A stretch of 64,000 nt of DNA from Nymphaea colorata (GCF_008831285.2 NC_045138.2:1933143-1997142), one strand, 5' to 3'. Numbered from the stretch's first letter, positions 48,558-62,014 are shown. Numbers and translations are program-made. The notes: generated by a model not told the origin, from the letters alone.

Positions 48558-51500
48558 TTATGATGCCATACCAGATGCTATATTTGCAGATTCCGCCATT
48601 CGATTCTGTTCTACAAGCCTGGTGAGAGCTGCATCGATCTCTGAAAATACTCTATCTATCGGTCCATCCCCGTCAACCTGCAGGATTTGGCAAGTTAAGC
48701 AGCTGTTGTATATGCGCAGAAACCTCGTTCAGTGACTGTTTGACAATATAAATTATATGACAGCTGTATAACATGGACACAGCAAAAAGGAAAGAAGGTT
48801 TGCCATTCCTTGGGAAATTCACATTAAGAACAGTATAAAGAAGGACAGGCATGAGAGTACATGGTCTGTGGCTATGTGTTTCACACTCGATTAAAAAGAA
48901 ACTGGAAAACCGGCCCGCATGAATGGGTGAACAAATTCAAACCAATACCACCTTTCAGAAAAGAGAAAATTGGCGGGTGAACAAATTCAAACCAATACCA
49001 CCTTTCAGAAAAGAGAAAATTGGCGAAAAAGAAGCAAGGAATATTTTTGAGAGTATTACAAGATAGAGAGGGCACAAATGCTTCTGGTGACAAAAGATTG
49101 TTTTAAAGAAGCCCCAAAAGTTACCTTCACCAGTATATCCTTGTATGTTGAAAGTACAGCCTCAACGTTCCCGTGATGAGTTTGCAGCCGTAATTTTACC
49201 TTAACAACCAAACAGCAACACATTAATGGTATATGAGATCACCTTAAACCAATAACTTAGCATTCTAAACCTAAACATCAGCAATTGCCTGAACGATTTT
49301 CATATATCACTTGTCGTTTGAATTATATCACAGAAAAAGAACACTTGATCACTTTGTCAAAAGAACATCCTCGTTAACTGGATGCAGAGCTCTCTATGAA
49401 GGAGCTGCATTGTTTGCAAAAGGAAAATGTAATAACAAAACCACTGTCTAGCTTACAGGATACATGCAATGTAATCCATATGAGCTCCTACCTTCTCTTC
49501 AGTATCGTCAAACCGCTGAGTAAGCCTTTCCGCTATTTCTTGGGTCTCAGGTGGAGAATACTTTAAGTGGTAGATTTTCCCAGTGACAGGGTCAAGCCTC
49601 CTACCAACCACTCTCTCGACAAGTATTTCCTCTGGAACCTGCCAAACACCATGAAAAAAGAAACAAAAGAAAGATGACTACACATACTATTCATATTCAT
49701 TAAGACAACTGCAAAATCAACAAACAAACAGTTGAACGTCATGTCAATGCATGGGAGCCAGGAGTACAGGGAAGGCTCAGATTCAACACCCAAAGTTTAC
49801 TTTTTTAACATGCTCTGAAGATCCATGTTCACTTTTCCTCTCTCTCTTCCTCTGTGACATAAATATATAAATTGGTGTTTTATCTGACAATCATTTATAG
49901 TATGGTTTGCTCTTCCTAAAAAAAATTATCCTCTTAAAAGAATGTTATTTCCCTCACTAATCAATTTAATCATCTGATTCTAAAGAAAAATGTGATATTG
50001 TCTAAACAACAAGCTACCTTTTCCTCTAAATTGTACAGTAGTTTTGACTTTCTAATAAATGATGATCAAGATGTCCTAGAATAGGCACTCTCCATTCTCC
50101 ACACAAGATCAGATTAGAATAGACATGAAGGATATGACACATAAGTCATTTTACATATATCTTGGGAAGCCTATGAGGGCTCATTTATTAAAGAATGTGG
50201 AAGCATTTCTTTTGTAATGGTTTTGCAGTTGAATCCATGGTCCGTTGATGAAATAATTATATTGGTTAATGTCATAAAAAGATTTCTATGTGAATGATTG
50301 ACAAAAAAGACAATGTCTTATACTGTTTCGACTTCATAGTTTCTAATTAAGATACAAAAATGCTGTGCAAATAAACGCTATGACATGAAAAATTTGTGAC
50401 AGATGAAGGTTGCTTACATCTAAAAGAAGAAAAATATCAGGCCTGATCTTAAGGTCTTCAAGGGCTATTGCCTGAGAGATGCTCCTGGGATATCCATCCA
50501 AAAGCCATCCATTCTCCAGGGCATCGCGCTGTAAGAGGCGATCCTTCACCATCTAGACATAAAAATGGAGACCTTATGCAATAAAAGTCATAAAATGACA
50601 TACCAAGGTAAACAAAGCACTAAATGTACCATGACAACAATATCATTTGGCACCAGTTGCCCTTTTTCCATGTATTGTTTGGCCTCCTTTCCTTTCTCTG
50701 TGTCAGCTGCAACTTCTGCTCTTAGCAAGTCCCCAGCAGCAATGTGCACCAACCCATACTGCATTTAAAAGAATACTTTATTCAATTTTTGTTGTGCTCA
50801 TCAATGTAAAAGGACAAAAAGGATTCAAGAATACAGATATAAAAAACCTGTGCACACAAAACTTGAAAGTGAAACAGATATCAGAAAGAGTCTATATCTG
50901 AGAAATTGCAAAGAACAACTTGACCAGGCATATTAATTCAGGAACCTTCTGATTGGCAAGCCATTCAGAAACTCGACCCGTGTTGTATACAAAGTCTTAA
51001 ATCAGCTGCATCTTCACACTTCATAAAATAGGGCACCATCTTTTGTTCATTTATACAAGGACCTGTACTCTTTTATCCTTTTCAAATAGTATTTTATATT
51101 ACATTCATAGTCTTAGAGCAAAAAAAATGCACACATAGGAGGAAAAGAAGACTAATTCTTCGTGATGAAACTTCTATGGCAGTTATGTTGGATTGTTGGT
51201 ACTGTTTGTAGGAAAAAGTGCCATGGTTGAAAAACTTGGGATATTTCTCCAGGAAATGATGCATCTCAACATGTCAAACTAACAAAAAAAGAATGTTCCA
51301 GCAATGGGAAGAGAACAACTTAATTGTAATGAAAAAAATAGAAAAACTATGACACTAGAGAACATCTCTCGTCCTGACTTTTTGGTAACAGAATCAAAGG
51401 TATGAAACTCAGTTGATGGTAGTTATGTTGTTGATTATTCTGCTGTAATTGATAAGCTACAGAGAAGCTCTGGTACCATTTTGTATCTTCAATAGTTCAT

Positions 51501-53374
51501 TTACATATGCACTTCAAAGCAATAAGACATACATGGGGAAATAGGAAAAGCAAACAACTCACTTTCTTGACTATAAGCTCACATTGTGTCCCTTTCCCTG
51601 ATGCTGGAGCACCAGCTATCATAACCTTCAAAGGCTCATTCTTCTTTGAAGCAACAATCTAGAAGAGATGTCAAATAATGAGGAATGTTAGTGCCAGATG
51701 ATACACACAAGCCAACATAAATGAAACAAGAAACAGGTGGGGACTGGAGAGGAAAATGGTTATTTACTTAACGCCATAGCATAGGTAGACTTTTTGATCT
51801 AACTATCGATTTGCTTGAGGAATAAGCTGAAAACCTCAAAAAAATCATCATAAAGTGAAAAACTATAAAATTTAAGAGAAAAAGGAAAAGTACTGGATAA
51901 GATCTAGGAAACAAAAACAAGTAACAAATCACCTTAAATTTATACATATCTACACTCCCAACTTAACAATGAAGGATGAAGCAATAAAATATGACACTTA
52001 AACCATGTGACAAGTGACAACTGAAGCCTCATAGATACGACTGAGTACTGACAAAAGTAACATAACAAATAGAAGCAAAGCCTTCATTACCTCTTTGCAC
52101 GGTTAAAAACCATAAGTCAACTCCCATTTTTCCAGAAAGTCCTTTCATTAATTTTGTTTCTAAACCAACACCCGGAAGTTTATGTGCTTGTAGGATTTCC
52201 AAGAATTTTATTCTCTCATAGCCACTGCTCGTTCCCCAATTCCCAAAAGTAACGAAAAAAAGAGAAAAGCATGAGGACATTCTGAAGAATCTAATTGCAG
52301 ATAGTTAGGCTACCTTCATTAGTATCATTACTTCAAAAAATGTTGGAACTTTTACTTATTCCACAGCACCTGCTGTTCCTTTTTTCTTCAACCAAAGAAA
52401 TGGTGACGTTTTTAACTACCGCTTCAGAGTATGCTGACAATGAAAATCTCATGCCTCTGCAGGGAACCGGCAATGTGCATGTCCTGAACTGGAAAAGTTT
52501 CTTGTGAAGTGCCATCAAGGGTTGCATCACTACAGAATGAACTAGCTAATGTACAGTATTATCTTGATCTCAACATTTCCCGCTAATGTACATTAAACTA
52601 ATTGTCTAATGTAGCTTACTCTTAGATCCATTGCGTTTTCTCTTAGCCATGATGTGGAAGGAAAAGAGATACGACAGGACGAACCGCATAATCTATTATG
52701 CATCAGGTGCCTATTAATTTGTAGATACTTAAGGACATGAAGAAGAGATACAAAATGAGTTCATAGAAGAATCATCTCTATCATGGATCACAATGGTAAA
52801 TAAACATGGAACCAGATTGACAGCACAGCACAACCACAGATAACACACACACACACTCTCTCTCTTTCATGCACAAACAAAAAAAATCTGCAATCAGCAC
52901 CCAGTAGGCAACTAATGCAACAATATTGGCGTCAAGTTTCGGCCAGTTCACTGACTTTCTCCAAACACCACCTTTAAAAAACAGTTTGATTAAACAGAGA
53001 AAAGCGCGCAAAGTTCACACAGACACTCAATTTCAACAGGAAATTGGAAAAGGGGAGACGATCAAAATCGCAGGGAAACCCCCATCTGTGAAGGCATATC
53101 ACTACAAAAGAAGGAAAAAAGAAAAAACCACATTCACAGAAACAAAAACTAAGTAAGCAATTTCGCGTCTTACCGGCACTGGTGCCGCCCGGCAGACTCC
53201 GACGCTCTGCGAATTTAGAGAGACGCGAGAGAAATTCTCACTGAGGTTGAAGGAAATCCTGGACGAGTCGGAATTCTGACTGTGAAGCGCGAGGCTTTTG
53301 CCAGAGGGAGAAGAGCGAGAGGGAAATTGGGTCGAGGGCTTCGAGCTCAGAGAAAAATTGCTCACGTTCGCCAT
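48558..53374 (-). CDS. AMK2: Chloroplast adenylate kinase
   Basis: Minus-strand exons: 53374-53174, 51658-51563, 50758-50630, 50552-50418, 49638-49492, 49199-49125, 48677-48558. Total 903 nt, 300 aa; every exon is a whole number of codons. Residues 1 to about 67 are Ser-rich with few acids, like a plastid transit peptide. The kinase follows: P-loop [10 protein letters not shown] (83-92), AMP-site region [40 protein letters not shown] (the DGYPR motif), LID segment [20 protein letters not shown], and [11 protein letters not shown]. The LID has no zinc cysteines. It converts AMP and ATP into two ADP, balancing stromal adenylates. Best match from memory is Arabidopsis At5g47840 (AMK2, 283 aa). 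An in-frame ATG 36 codons upstream (53482) exists, but [11 protein letters not shown] is the more typical transit peptide start. Confidence 0.95.
48925..49024. repeat. Perfect 50-bp tandem duplication in the adenylate kinase last intron
   Basis: Copies 48925-48974 and 48975-49024 are identical by eye (start gggtgaacaaattcaaacca). No substitutions points to a recent event. It lies between exons 6 and 7. Confidence 0.95.
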
Positions 53375-53609
53375 TGCCGTGGCCCCTGAACCACACAGGG
53401 AGAGAGAGGGAGATGATGGCATGGAAGGGCATAGACGTTGCGTATAAGGGGACGACGGGCATCGCACCGTTCTCCCATGCACGTCCTCGTTGGACCGTCC
53501 ATCTTCCCGATGGACGGCTGTCAGTTCCAGAAAACTTAATGGTGGTGGGCCCCATTATGCCGACTCATTCCAACTTCCGACCTTTCGTTTTTTTGCCTCC
53601 AAAATGATC

Positions 53610-56130
53610 CCTCGTTTATGAAAAATATTGCCAAATGAAGCCCATCTTATAAAATTTTAGAAAATAATCACTATTTTGCTAACACTTGCAAAATAACGCC
53701 CATAAAAAATAATATGGATATTATTGATGCCCAATAAAACAGCCAATAATAATTAAAGGAAACAGCCAGTTTCAACTTACTTTCTAAATTTTCCTTCTTT
53801 TTTTTTTTCCTCCCACTCTTCCACATACTTATTTTCCATTTTCTCCATTTCTGGAGTTATTCTTTCCACCTTATTGGTGGGTCTTATGAAGAAAATACTT
53901 TAAAATTCCAATTCTATGAATCATAGAGACAAAAGCAAAACTTAAAAACTATGCTCAGGATAAATCCAGCCTTTTTCCTTTACACAAACACACATACCGA
54001 ATAAAAACTTTTATATTTTTTAAATTTATATATAATTTTTTTTTAAAGAAGATTAAGGTGACACCAAAGCCCAAGCCAACGAGGCTCTTCGGCTGGTACA
54101 CGTCACCACGACAACGGCTTTCAATTAACGGTCAAAGCAAAACCATTGGATGTTTGATTGGCTGGTCTTGGAGATCAAATTCAAACACGAGGAGAAGTTT
54201 GGCGACGTTGAATATGAAGGGCTTCTTCTCCTCCACCACACAAAGTGCCTCCCTCTTCCAATCCTAACGTGTTCTCTGTTCCTCTACATGCAATTCGTCT
54301 GTTTTCTCTCTACCAGACAAACATGTCCATTATACAACGTTATTGTCAATTAAGGGTTCTACATAGTCTCGAGTTCAATTATATATATATATATATATAT
54401 AAATATATATGTGTGTGTGCACGAGTGCGCGCTATACAAAGTCAGCCCACTCATTCACTATATAGAAATTTTGGTTGAAGGAGCACTAATTAAACAACTT
54501 TAATGTTTTTGGAGGCTTAAACAATCAAATATATCAAATCGTTAACATAAAAAATATCAAATCATTAACATAAAAAATAAACAAACTTTGTGAAGCTGCG
54601 CAATGGATGGTTAAAAAAAAACAAGAAAAAAATGTAAAAACTAATATTTGATTATGAAAATGCATGTCACTTTTTTTTTTTCTTTAATTTTCTCCCAACT
54701 GTCCATAATGATATCCATGAAAATGAGCTGATGATTTGGACATTGCCTTTCCATTTTTTTATATGTATATGTATAATTTTCTCTGAGTTGGATTTAACCC
54801 AATCCATTGAAATCAAATAAGGCGGATGTGATTGTCAAGCTATGGGTCACCCAGTAAGGACCACATGTAAATGTTACATGAATCTGCTTCAATCTTTAGA
54901 TATATAACAAATTCTTAGATAAAGATATAAAACAAAATATGAATCCGAAGTCAAAAGGAACCCATTTGTAACCCATTTCAAATTTAATGCACAGTTTTAG
55001 TATTCATATTCAAATATGAATCCGAAGTCCAACTCTTCTCCAACTCTTTTGTACATAAAGTTGGATCTTACCCATGCTAGATCCAACAGTTTAAGAAGAC
55101 TATAATCGAAAACTATTCATTAAGTGGATCTAACTCAAGTCCAACACATCCAATCGTCCTGAATCATCATCTTCAAAGAAAGCGACGGAGCCAAATCCCC
55201 TATGAACCACAACGACGTCTCTCTCTCTCTCTCTAATAATAGAAACATGACTATGAGCATCACATCTGCCGGCCTCTGTTGATCATTTCTGTCATACAAC
55301 TTTTCCTTTCCAATCTCCATTATTTTGGGCACCTTTAACCTGCAATAATGGAGTCCCCCACGGTCCTCCATCATTTGCTTTCCCCCTAATCCTCCTTGGC
55401 TTTTGCTTCTCTCAACAGCAAGCCTAACGAAGGATCATTTCCTTCGTGCCTTAGATTCTCTCTTTATATATATATATATATATATATATAACTTTGGCTT
55501 TTGAGGCTCTGCCATATAATCAGAACCATTTGATTCATTATGATGAACAATTAAAATAAAAACAACAAAAAAATGTGATGGACATTTTTTTTAATATAAT
55601 ATTAATTCACACATTTTTTTCTTAACTATCCATCTCAAGCACGACCCTTATTAGATGGTTGCATGTCTTCAATAACTATAATCATTGTGCACTCATTATA
55701 TATATATATACTCACATTCTCACATGCATCAAAAGGGCCTCATAAGCCGTGTCTACCCATGTCAAGCATTTATTTCCTTTTTTTTGAAATTTTTCTATAT
55801 TAAAAATCAATTTTAAAAATGAACAATAAGAAAATATATATGAATAGTGGTGATACTAGCTTATACATAACAGCCTGAATCGACATTGTCCGATTTTTAG
55901 AAGATTGCTTCTTATAGTAGGAATATAAAGGGGAAGCACACGAAACCGCTCCTTGGGTATGTCGACAGTAATTTTTTTTATAACTAAAACTAATTTTTTA
56001 AAAACGAATAATAATAAAAATATGTATGAATAATGATGATATTGGCTGAAACATTACACCCGATATGAACGACATTGTCCGATTTTTACAAGAATACAAA
56101 GATGAAGCAAACAAGCCACTCGTTATATAG
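53610..56130. other. AT-rich intergenic stretch with microsatellites
   Basis: No gene seen. (TA)n runs lie at 54379-54410 (followed by TG) and 55464-55490. A segment repeats between 55850 and 56105: ATTGTCCGATTTTTA..AAGA occurs twice, near 55884 and 56072, preceded by similar tgaatagtggtgat / tgaataatgatgat words, so two diverged copies of about 190-bp spacing are present. Confidence 0.6.
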
Positions 56131-56135
56131 GGATG

Positions 56136-56277
56136 TTAACCGATCAGGTTCTATATAAATTGATAGAAATGAATTGAACATATCTGATTTCTTAGTCAGT
56201 CATTAATATGTTTTATTTGATTTTCAAAACTGTTCAATGGAATGTCCAATCCAAATCGGATATATTGACATCTCTGT
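56136..56277. mobile_element. Small element with inverted ends (hAT/MITE-like)
   Basis: The left end AGGGATGTTAACCGAT and the right end, reverse-complemented, CAGAGATGTCAATATATCC are similar over about 15 bases. The inside is AT-rich. A target duplication was not found. Confidence 0.35.
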
Positions 56278-56736
56278 GCACTGACGCCAACTTTTTGCCG
56301 ATCATTGGTTCGGGGTTAATTCAGCAGTCCAACAATTCTGGCTGTTCTGTCATGTCCTATCAAATTGATGTTTGATCAATTTTGATCCCTTTATTTTTCA
56401 AATCTAGCTTACAATAAGCCAAAATCATAAAGTGCCAACAAAAACTTTATGAAACTCGATGTAACAATTAAATTTTATTAAAGTGTTATAATTAAATAAT
56501 ATTGAATTCACCAACACTTGACACAATTGTAAAACCCAATCTTTTAAGATAGATACCAACATTTAACCAACCATGTAAAAGGAGAGGGCGGCTAAACTCT
56601 GTTCGAGCTTTCGAAGTGTCAGTTTCATGTTATGCAAAAGGAAGAGTATCGATATGCAAGTTAGTTGAGTTTGAGCCAAGGTAGAATAACTTCACCTATC
56701 GTGTTCTCATTATCACACATCCTCTTGCATTATCAA

Positions 56737-56980
56737 GGGGTGTAGCACATCCGAGCGGCAAGACAGTTCACATCTAAAGGGTTGAGGTTCAAATCCCGTG
56801 GCTACTGTCACAATTTCAATGTATTATTTATCTAGATTGTAAATAGTGGCAAGTGCAACACTTGAATTGAAATGTATACTATAAGTCCACCTAAACGGTA
56901 AAACAAACTGGAACATTAGAGGTATAGGAGTGTGACCCTACCGGTTTTACACAGAAGGCGGTTCCCCTTCATAAACATTT
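56737..56980 (+). mobile_element. tRNA-derived SINE-like element
   Basis: The head has an A-box-like GTAGCACATCCGAGCGGCAA and, about 35 bp on, a B-box-like GGTTCAAATCCC with the spacing of a tRNA-derived pol III promoter. The first bases (GGGGTGT) find no pairing partner where a tRNA acceptor stem would close, so it is not a tRNA gene. The tail region is tRNA-unrelated. End and target duplication are not established. Confidence 0.55.
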
Positions 56981-57214
56981 AAAAATCTGATTAATGACAT
57001 GATAAGTCTACGAGCAGGTGAATTTTTCACCAGTTCAATACACCTTGAGACATTTTGTACCTCTAACAAACGCCTCCTTGTGAATAACTAATCCTCATAG
57101 CGAGGTGAGTGAAAGGACTCTATCCTAGCATCTACTCAAACCTTTTATAAATTTGAGTCTCTTTAAGAACTTGTACCTCAAATATTTGGAGCTGCCTTGC
57201 GTGTCACGCCATAA

Positions 57215-57285
57215 GAGGGACAGGCGTCAAAGCCTGCCTTCGGGTGACATGATGCTAGGGGGCAGGCTTTAACGCCTGTCTCTAT
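57215..57285. repeat. Inverted repeat able to form a long hairpin
   Basis: Left arm 57215-57238 (AGGGACAGGCGTCAAAGCC followed by TGCC) pairs with right arm 57261-57285 (GGCAGGCTTTAACGCCTGTC followed by TCTA). About 22 of 24 positions match, with a loop of roughly 22 bases. Confidence 0.8.
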
Positions 57286-57932
57286 ATCATTTCAATTTTA
57301 TTGGATGTCTTTCAGAAAACTTTCATGCTCTTATATTCAAATATATGACCTTTCAGAGGAAAATTTCCATTAAAATGAAAAAATAACCTGTTTGAGTTTG
57401 CACTATACTTTGCATATATTTTACGTATATATTGGGTTTTCTTCCATGTTCGTGCATGACTTGTAGGATAGGGGCAATGCTAGAATTTTTCTATATATAT
57501 GTATATATAGTGGTGAAGACACATATAGGCAAATGTAGACAGTTGCCTACGCCAACTTTTCAATTTTCTTTCATTTTTACATTAAAATCATTTAATATTT
57601 ACTTTGTTATACATGTAAGTTCTCTTCAAGTATGAAATCCTGTAAATCAATGTCTTTTTAGAAAAGTTTTTTGTTTTCACCAATATATATATATATATAT
57701 ATATCAGAAATAGCTTGCATGTGAAGTTGATAGAGATACTGAGTCCAAATGGAGAGAGATAGAGATAGAGCTGAAGAGAAGAGAGAGGCCTGGATCCTAT
57801 TGAGGCCTAACTTGTTCTTGAAGAGGGTGCAATAATTGAATATTGTTTTCTTCTTGTCAAATGCGAGTGGGAGCAGTAACACCACTTGGTTTATCCCCCA
57901 AAAGAAAACTAGGTTTTTTCTTTTTGGTAGTT

Positions 57933-57934
<2 letters not shown>

Positions 57935-58017
<83 letters not shown>
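57935..58017. repeat. (TA)n microsatellite, 83 bp
   Basis: The longest pure AT run in the window. It produces artificial Tyr-Ile frames on both strands. Another TA/TG run lies at 58739-58780. Confidence 0.97.
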
Positions 58018-58020
<3 letters not shown>

Positions 58021-59284
58021 TTTTGGATGGAGAAATCTTCTGACCTTTCATGCATCGAACTATAAGTCTATAACACCATGTCCAAGTTTGGATGGAGAAA
58101 TCCTCCAATCTCTTCCAGAACACTATTCCAATAGAATACATTGTTTCTAATCATGCTAGCCCGGATGCAATGCATTGGGTGGCTGTAATTGAACATAATT
58201 AAGAACAGCTAAAGGATAAGGGAGAGACAGAAAGAGAGCCCTCCAACTTTCGGGTGATGCATGATTGGTAGAAGTTTAAGACTATATTCAACATATCGAA
58301 TCATCGATAGATACTAAAGGGCATTTTCTACGCAGCCTTGGTATAGTGCCTTTGAGTGCATTGGTTGAATGACGTACAAGAAGATTCAAATATAGTTATC
58401 CTGTCAGAATTAATCATCCTTTTAAGTCATGTTCGTTGAAAATAAAGCGACGATGTTTTCTCCCATAGAATTATGCATGTTTGGTGCATTATCATCCATT
58501 CATAATATGCTTTAAAGATTCTGCTTTGTTAAATAACTAAGTAAATGACATTCATAAAAAAAAAATTGGTCTTTTTACTTCTAACATATACATTTGCTTC
58601 ATTTCTCAAATTTAACTACAAGGATGGCATCAGCAGGACCTTTAAAAAAGTTATAATTTTCTTAAGCAAAAAAAAAAATATTATTATTATTCATCAAGAA
58701 AGCCCGTAATGCCTGATCGGTGATGCGGTTGGTTGTGGTTTATATATATATATATATGTGTGTGTATATATATATATATTTCGGCTGACAAGACTTTTGT
58801 ATGGAAGGATAGTGTGACATATGCCAACCCCAAAAGCCAAAAAGGCACAATTGTTGCCCTGCCTTTGGATGATTTGGGCCCATAAGTAAGTTGCACTAGT
58901 GACATGGACTCGGCCTGATCTCACCTTGGCATAAGCTCATACACATTCAAACATTTTATAGTCGTGTTTGATTGTCTGGATAACTTTTACATGATCAAAA
59001 TGCTACCCTCACCCCACTTGGCAGAAGGCAAAGAAGGTTTTAAGGGATGTTTGGATGAGACTACAAAATGTTGTTTTAGAGAAAACTTGATTTAGTGTAC
59101 TGCGACGAAAAAGGTATATCTGAAGAGCAAAAGTATCTACAAAACTTGACTTGTTTATGAGCTCAAATGCTTACATTTAAGATCGAGCTCGACTCAATTA
59201 ACAAAAGAGCAAGCTCGAGTTGCTCAATTTATTGTTTGACCCTATCTCTAGGCGATTTAAGTGGTTCAGACTTGGATAATTGAA

Positions 59285-59691
59285 GTAGGGCTGCACAAGT
59301 TGTTAAAAGTCGACTCCAACTCGAATTGTTTATAAATGCATCAACCTTGAGTTCAAGTTTATGCTCGAAATACTAAACGAGTTGAGTTCGATAATAAGAA
59401 CTTGACTCATTTAAGTTCGACTCGACTCTACCATACAATGAATGCTGAAATATAATGAGAGAATAATAAAACTTGTAGTACTAAGCAAGGTAACAAGTTA
59501 AAAGAAGCGAGACAGACTCGACATAAACGACTTAAATGAGTGGAACTCGAGTTCAATGTTGTATTGTGGAGTTGAGCTTGAGCCTTTTTTATGGAGTCTC
59601 AGCTCAATCTCGAGTTTTCTGAATGGGCTCGAGCTCGCTCAGCTCGAGCTTGGCTCAGCTCGAGCTTTGCTCAGCTCGTGCGCAACCCTAC
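59285..59691. mobile_element. hAT-like non-autonomous element rich in GAGCTCG words
   Basis: The ends are inverted: left GTAGGGCTGCACAAG, right (reverse-complemented) GTAGGGTTGCGCACG. The inside is full of CTCGAGCTCG-type words and ends in five copies of a ctcagctcgagctt unit (about 59630-59680). A TAGGG..terminus is usual for plant hAT elements. No clear 8-bp target duplication remains. It encodes nothing. Confidence 0.55.
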
Positions 59692-60101
59692 TCAAAACTA
59701 TATTATTAACCAGGAACCTTGCTCTTACATAAAATTCATCGTATACGACAAAGAAATTGTATTGGGAATAAAGATGGATGATTGGCTGCAGAGAATCAAA
59801 TTTTTGAGGGAGCTTCGATTGAATTTGCAGAGATTGAGCTGCTGTGAGCCATCCATGGTGCAGATTTTGGATTTTAAGCAGCCTTTTTGAATGTCGGCGC
59901 GTGGTGATTTATAATTCATTTCGAGAAGCACTGCGCGTGGCCTTTTGTCCCCGAACCAGAACCTTGTTGTTGATGATCAGCAAAAAGAAACAGAAAAAGG
60001 CAAAAGAAAGAAAGAAAATGAAACGGAGAAAAAGAAGGGACGAAGATTCAGTCAGTCTTGAAGATTACACCCGCCGCCCTTGCTCAAGAGCCGTGCCGCA
60101 A

Positions 60102-60103
<2 letters not shown>

Positions 60104-60146
<43 letters not shown>
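60104..60146. repeat. (CT)n microsatellite
   Basis: About 21 CT units followed by a short TA run. Confidence 0.95.
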
Positions 60147-60154
<8 letters not shown>

Positions 60155-61500
60155 TCTTTTTCTTATTTTTCTATTCAAATTTTCTTTTCATAACTATCCT
60201 TCCCAGTTTAAGACCGAAAGATTCTAGGGAGAATAAAATCTTAAAAAATAAGAGAGAGAGAGAGCTGGGCATCCATGAATTTCCAGATTTCACGGACTAC
60301 AAAGCTTTTTTTCCTAAATCTAATTGTATGGTTGGGTACTTCGTTACATAGTCATAGAAAACGGTTGAAAAAAATGCAAAAAAATATGATAAATCAAATA
60401 GTTGCTTAAAATTTTGTTTTTTAAAACATGTTAAAAACGAAAAAAAACACGTTTTTAACGTGCTTTTTCTTGTTTTTTCACCTTTTTCATTTTTTTAAAT
60501 TTTTTAATGTCAAACAGTTTTTTTTGTTTGTTGCAAATCTATTTATCTTTTGATGTTTGTGTTATTAGTTTTTTTATTATTTTATTTTTCCTTCATTTTT
60601 GGTCGAAAAAAACCTCACTGTTTAGAGATGTTATTTGTAACTATACTTCATGATGCCCATAAATGCACCACCAAAAAACGATGTCATTTGAATGTATAAA
60701 TATAGATTTTGTAACCCGCATTGCCTAAGAATATTGTTCTTTTGAATCCTTATAAAATCAATTTATACATCGAATTTTACTAACTATTGCATCTTATGTA
60801 TTGGACATCCATCCTCCTAGCCATTGAACAATTGGGTTTCTTAAAGTCACACCATTCCAAACAGATTAAACTAACGTAGTACCTTTCACACAATACTTTA
60901 TGTTTATGTATGTGATCTTACAATTATCAGTTCATCAAAAAGCATATGTTAAGTCCTTTATTTCTCACTTGTTGTCCAACAATATAAATGTTGGTTGCTT
61001 TTACGACACCAAAATATTGGTATCAAAACCTCAACTTTCTTTTTTATAAAATAAACTTAAACTTAAAATAAACTTTTTTTATATAATATATATATAATTT
61101 ATATTATATATATATATATATATATGTATATGATTGGTGCTAAAAAGGTTGTGAGAGATTGGATGAAGGCAACATTGGCTTTTATTAGGTGTCACATGAT
61201 TGTTGGCATGAGCTTAGGGGCCTACCACATTCTTTATGGATCATTCCCCAGACCCTTTTCCTTTTTAGGATGTGGGCCTCAAAGCTATTCATGTCCTTTT
61301 GTGCTTGGAATGATTGCTTCCACTAATGGACCTATCAGCTCCCAAGAGCCATTTGCAAGTTGCTGGACTCCAAGAACAAAAGGTGCTTGAGGAAGAGGCA
61401 TTTATGCCCCAAGAATAATGGGATTACCTCCAATAATGGAGCATTAATATCATTGCCTATTGCCTTTGGCTCTTGAATCTTGATCTTGAAAGAGGTGCAA

Positions 61501-62010
61501 CTAGGGATGAACACGAGCTGAGTTGAATCGAGTTTAGTAAGCTCGGGCTTGGCTCGACGAATGGAACTTTGAGCTCGACTCTACTCGAGCGCAAGAATAG
61601 CTCGATAGAAGCAGCTTGAACTCGACTCGACAGTGATGTGTTGAGCTCTACCTCGAAGTGTACTCGATTAAGGCTCGACAAACTCGTTTTAAGTTTTAAT
61701 AGAATTGGTATTCATTGTTACGTGTTGAACTCGAGGTATACTCGATTAATGCTCGACAAACTCGTTTGAATAGAATTGATATTCATTGTTACGTGTTGAG
61801 TTCGAGCTCGATTAAGGCTCGAGAAACTCGTAAACTCGTTTGAATATATCGACTTGATTAAGGCTCGACAAACTCGATTAAGGCTTGAGCTTGACTCTGC
61901 ATTTACGTGTTGAGCTCGAACTCAACTCGATTATTTAAACGAGTCGACTCATGAACTCGAGCTCGACTCATTAAGCAAATGACTCGACTTGAACACGTTC
62001 ACAAGCTGAG
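61501..62010. repeat. Related GAGCTCG-rich element with internal tandem repeats
   Basis: It begins CTAGGGATGAACACGAGCTG, like other elements of this type, but no matching right end was found. From about 61640 to 61930 it holds three to four diverged units of about 100 bp containing CGATTAAGGCTCGACAAACT and, in two of them, ATTCATTGTTACGTGTTGA. Confidence 0.5.
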
Positions 62011-62014
62011 CTTC

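Noticed and set aside
56737-56812. tRNA gene
   Set aside because: A and B boxes are present but the acceptor stem does not pair, so a SINE head is more likely.
61124-61390. 88-codon plus-strand frame after a TA run
   Set aside because: No recognisable family; start lies in a microsatellite.
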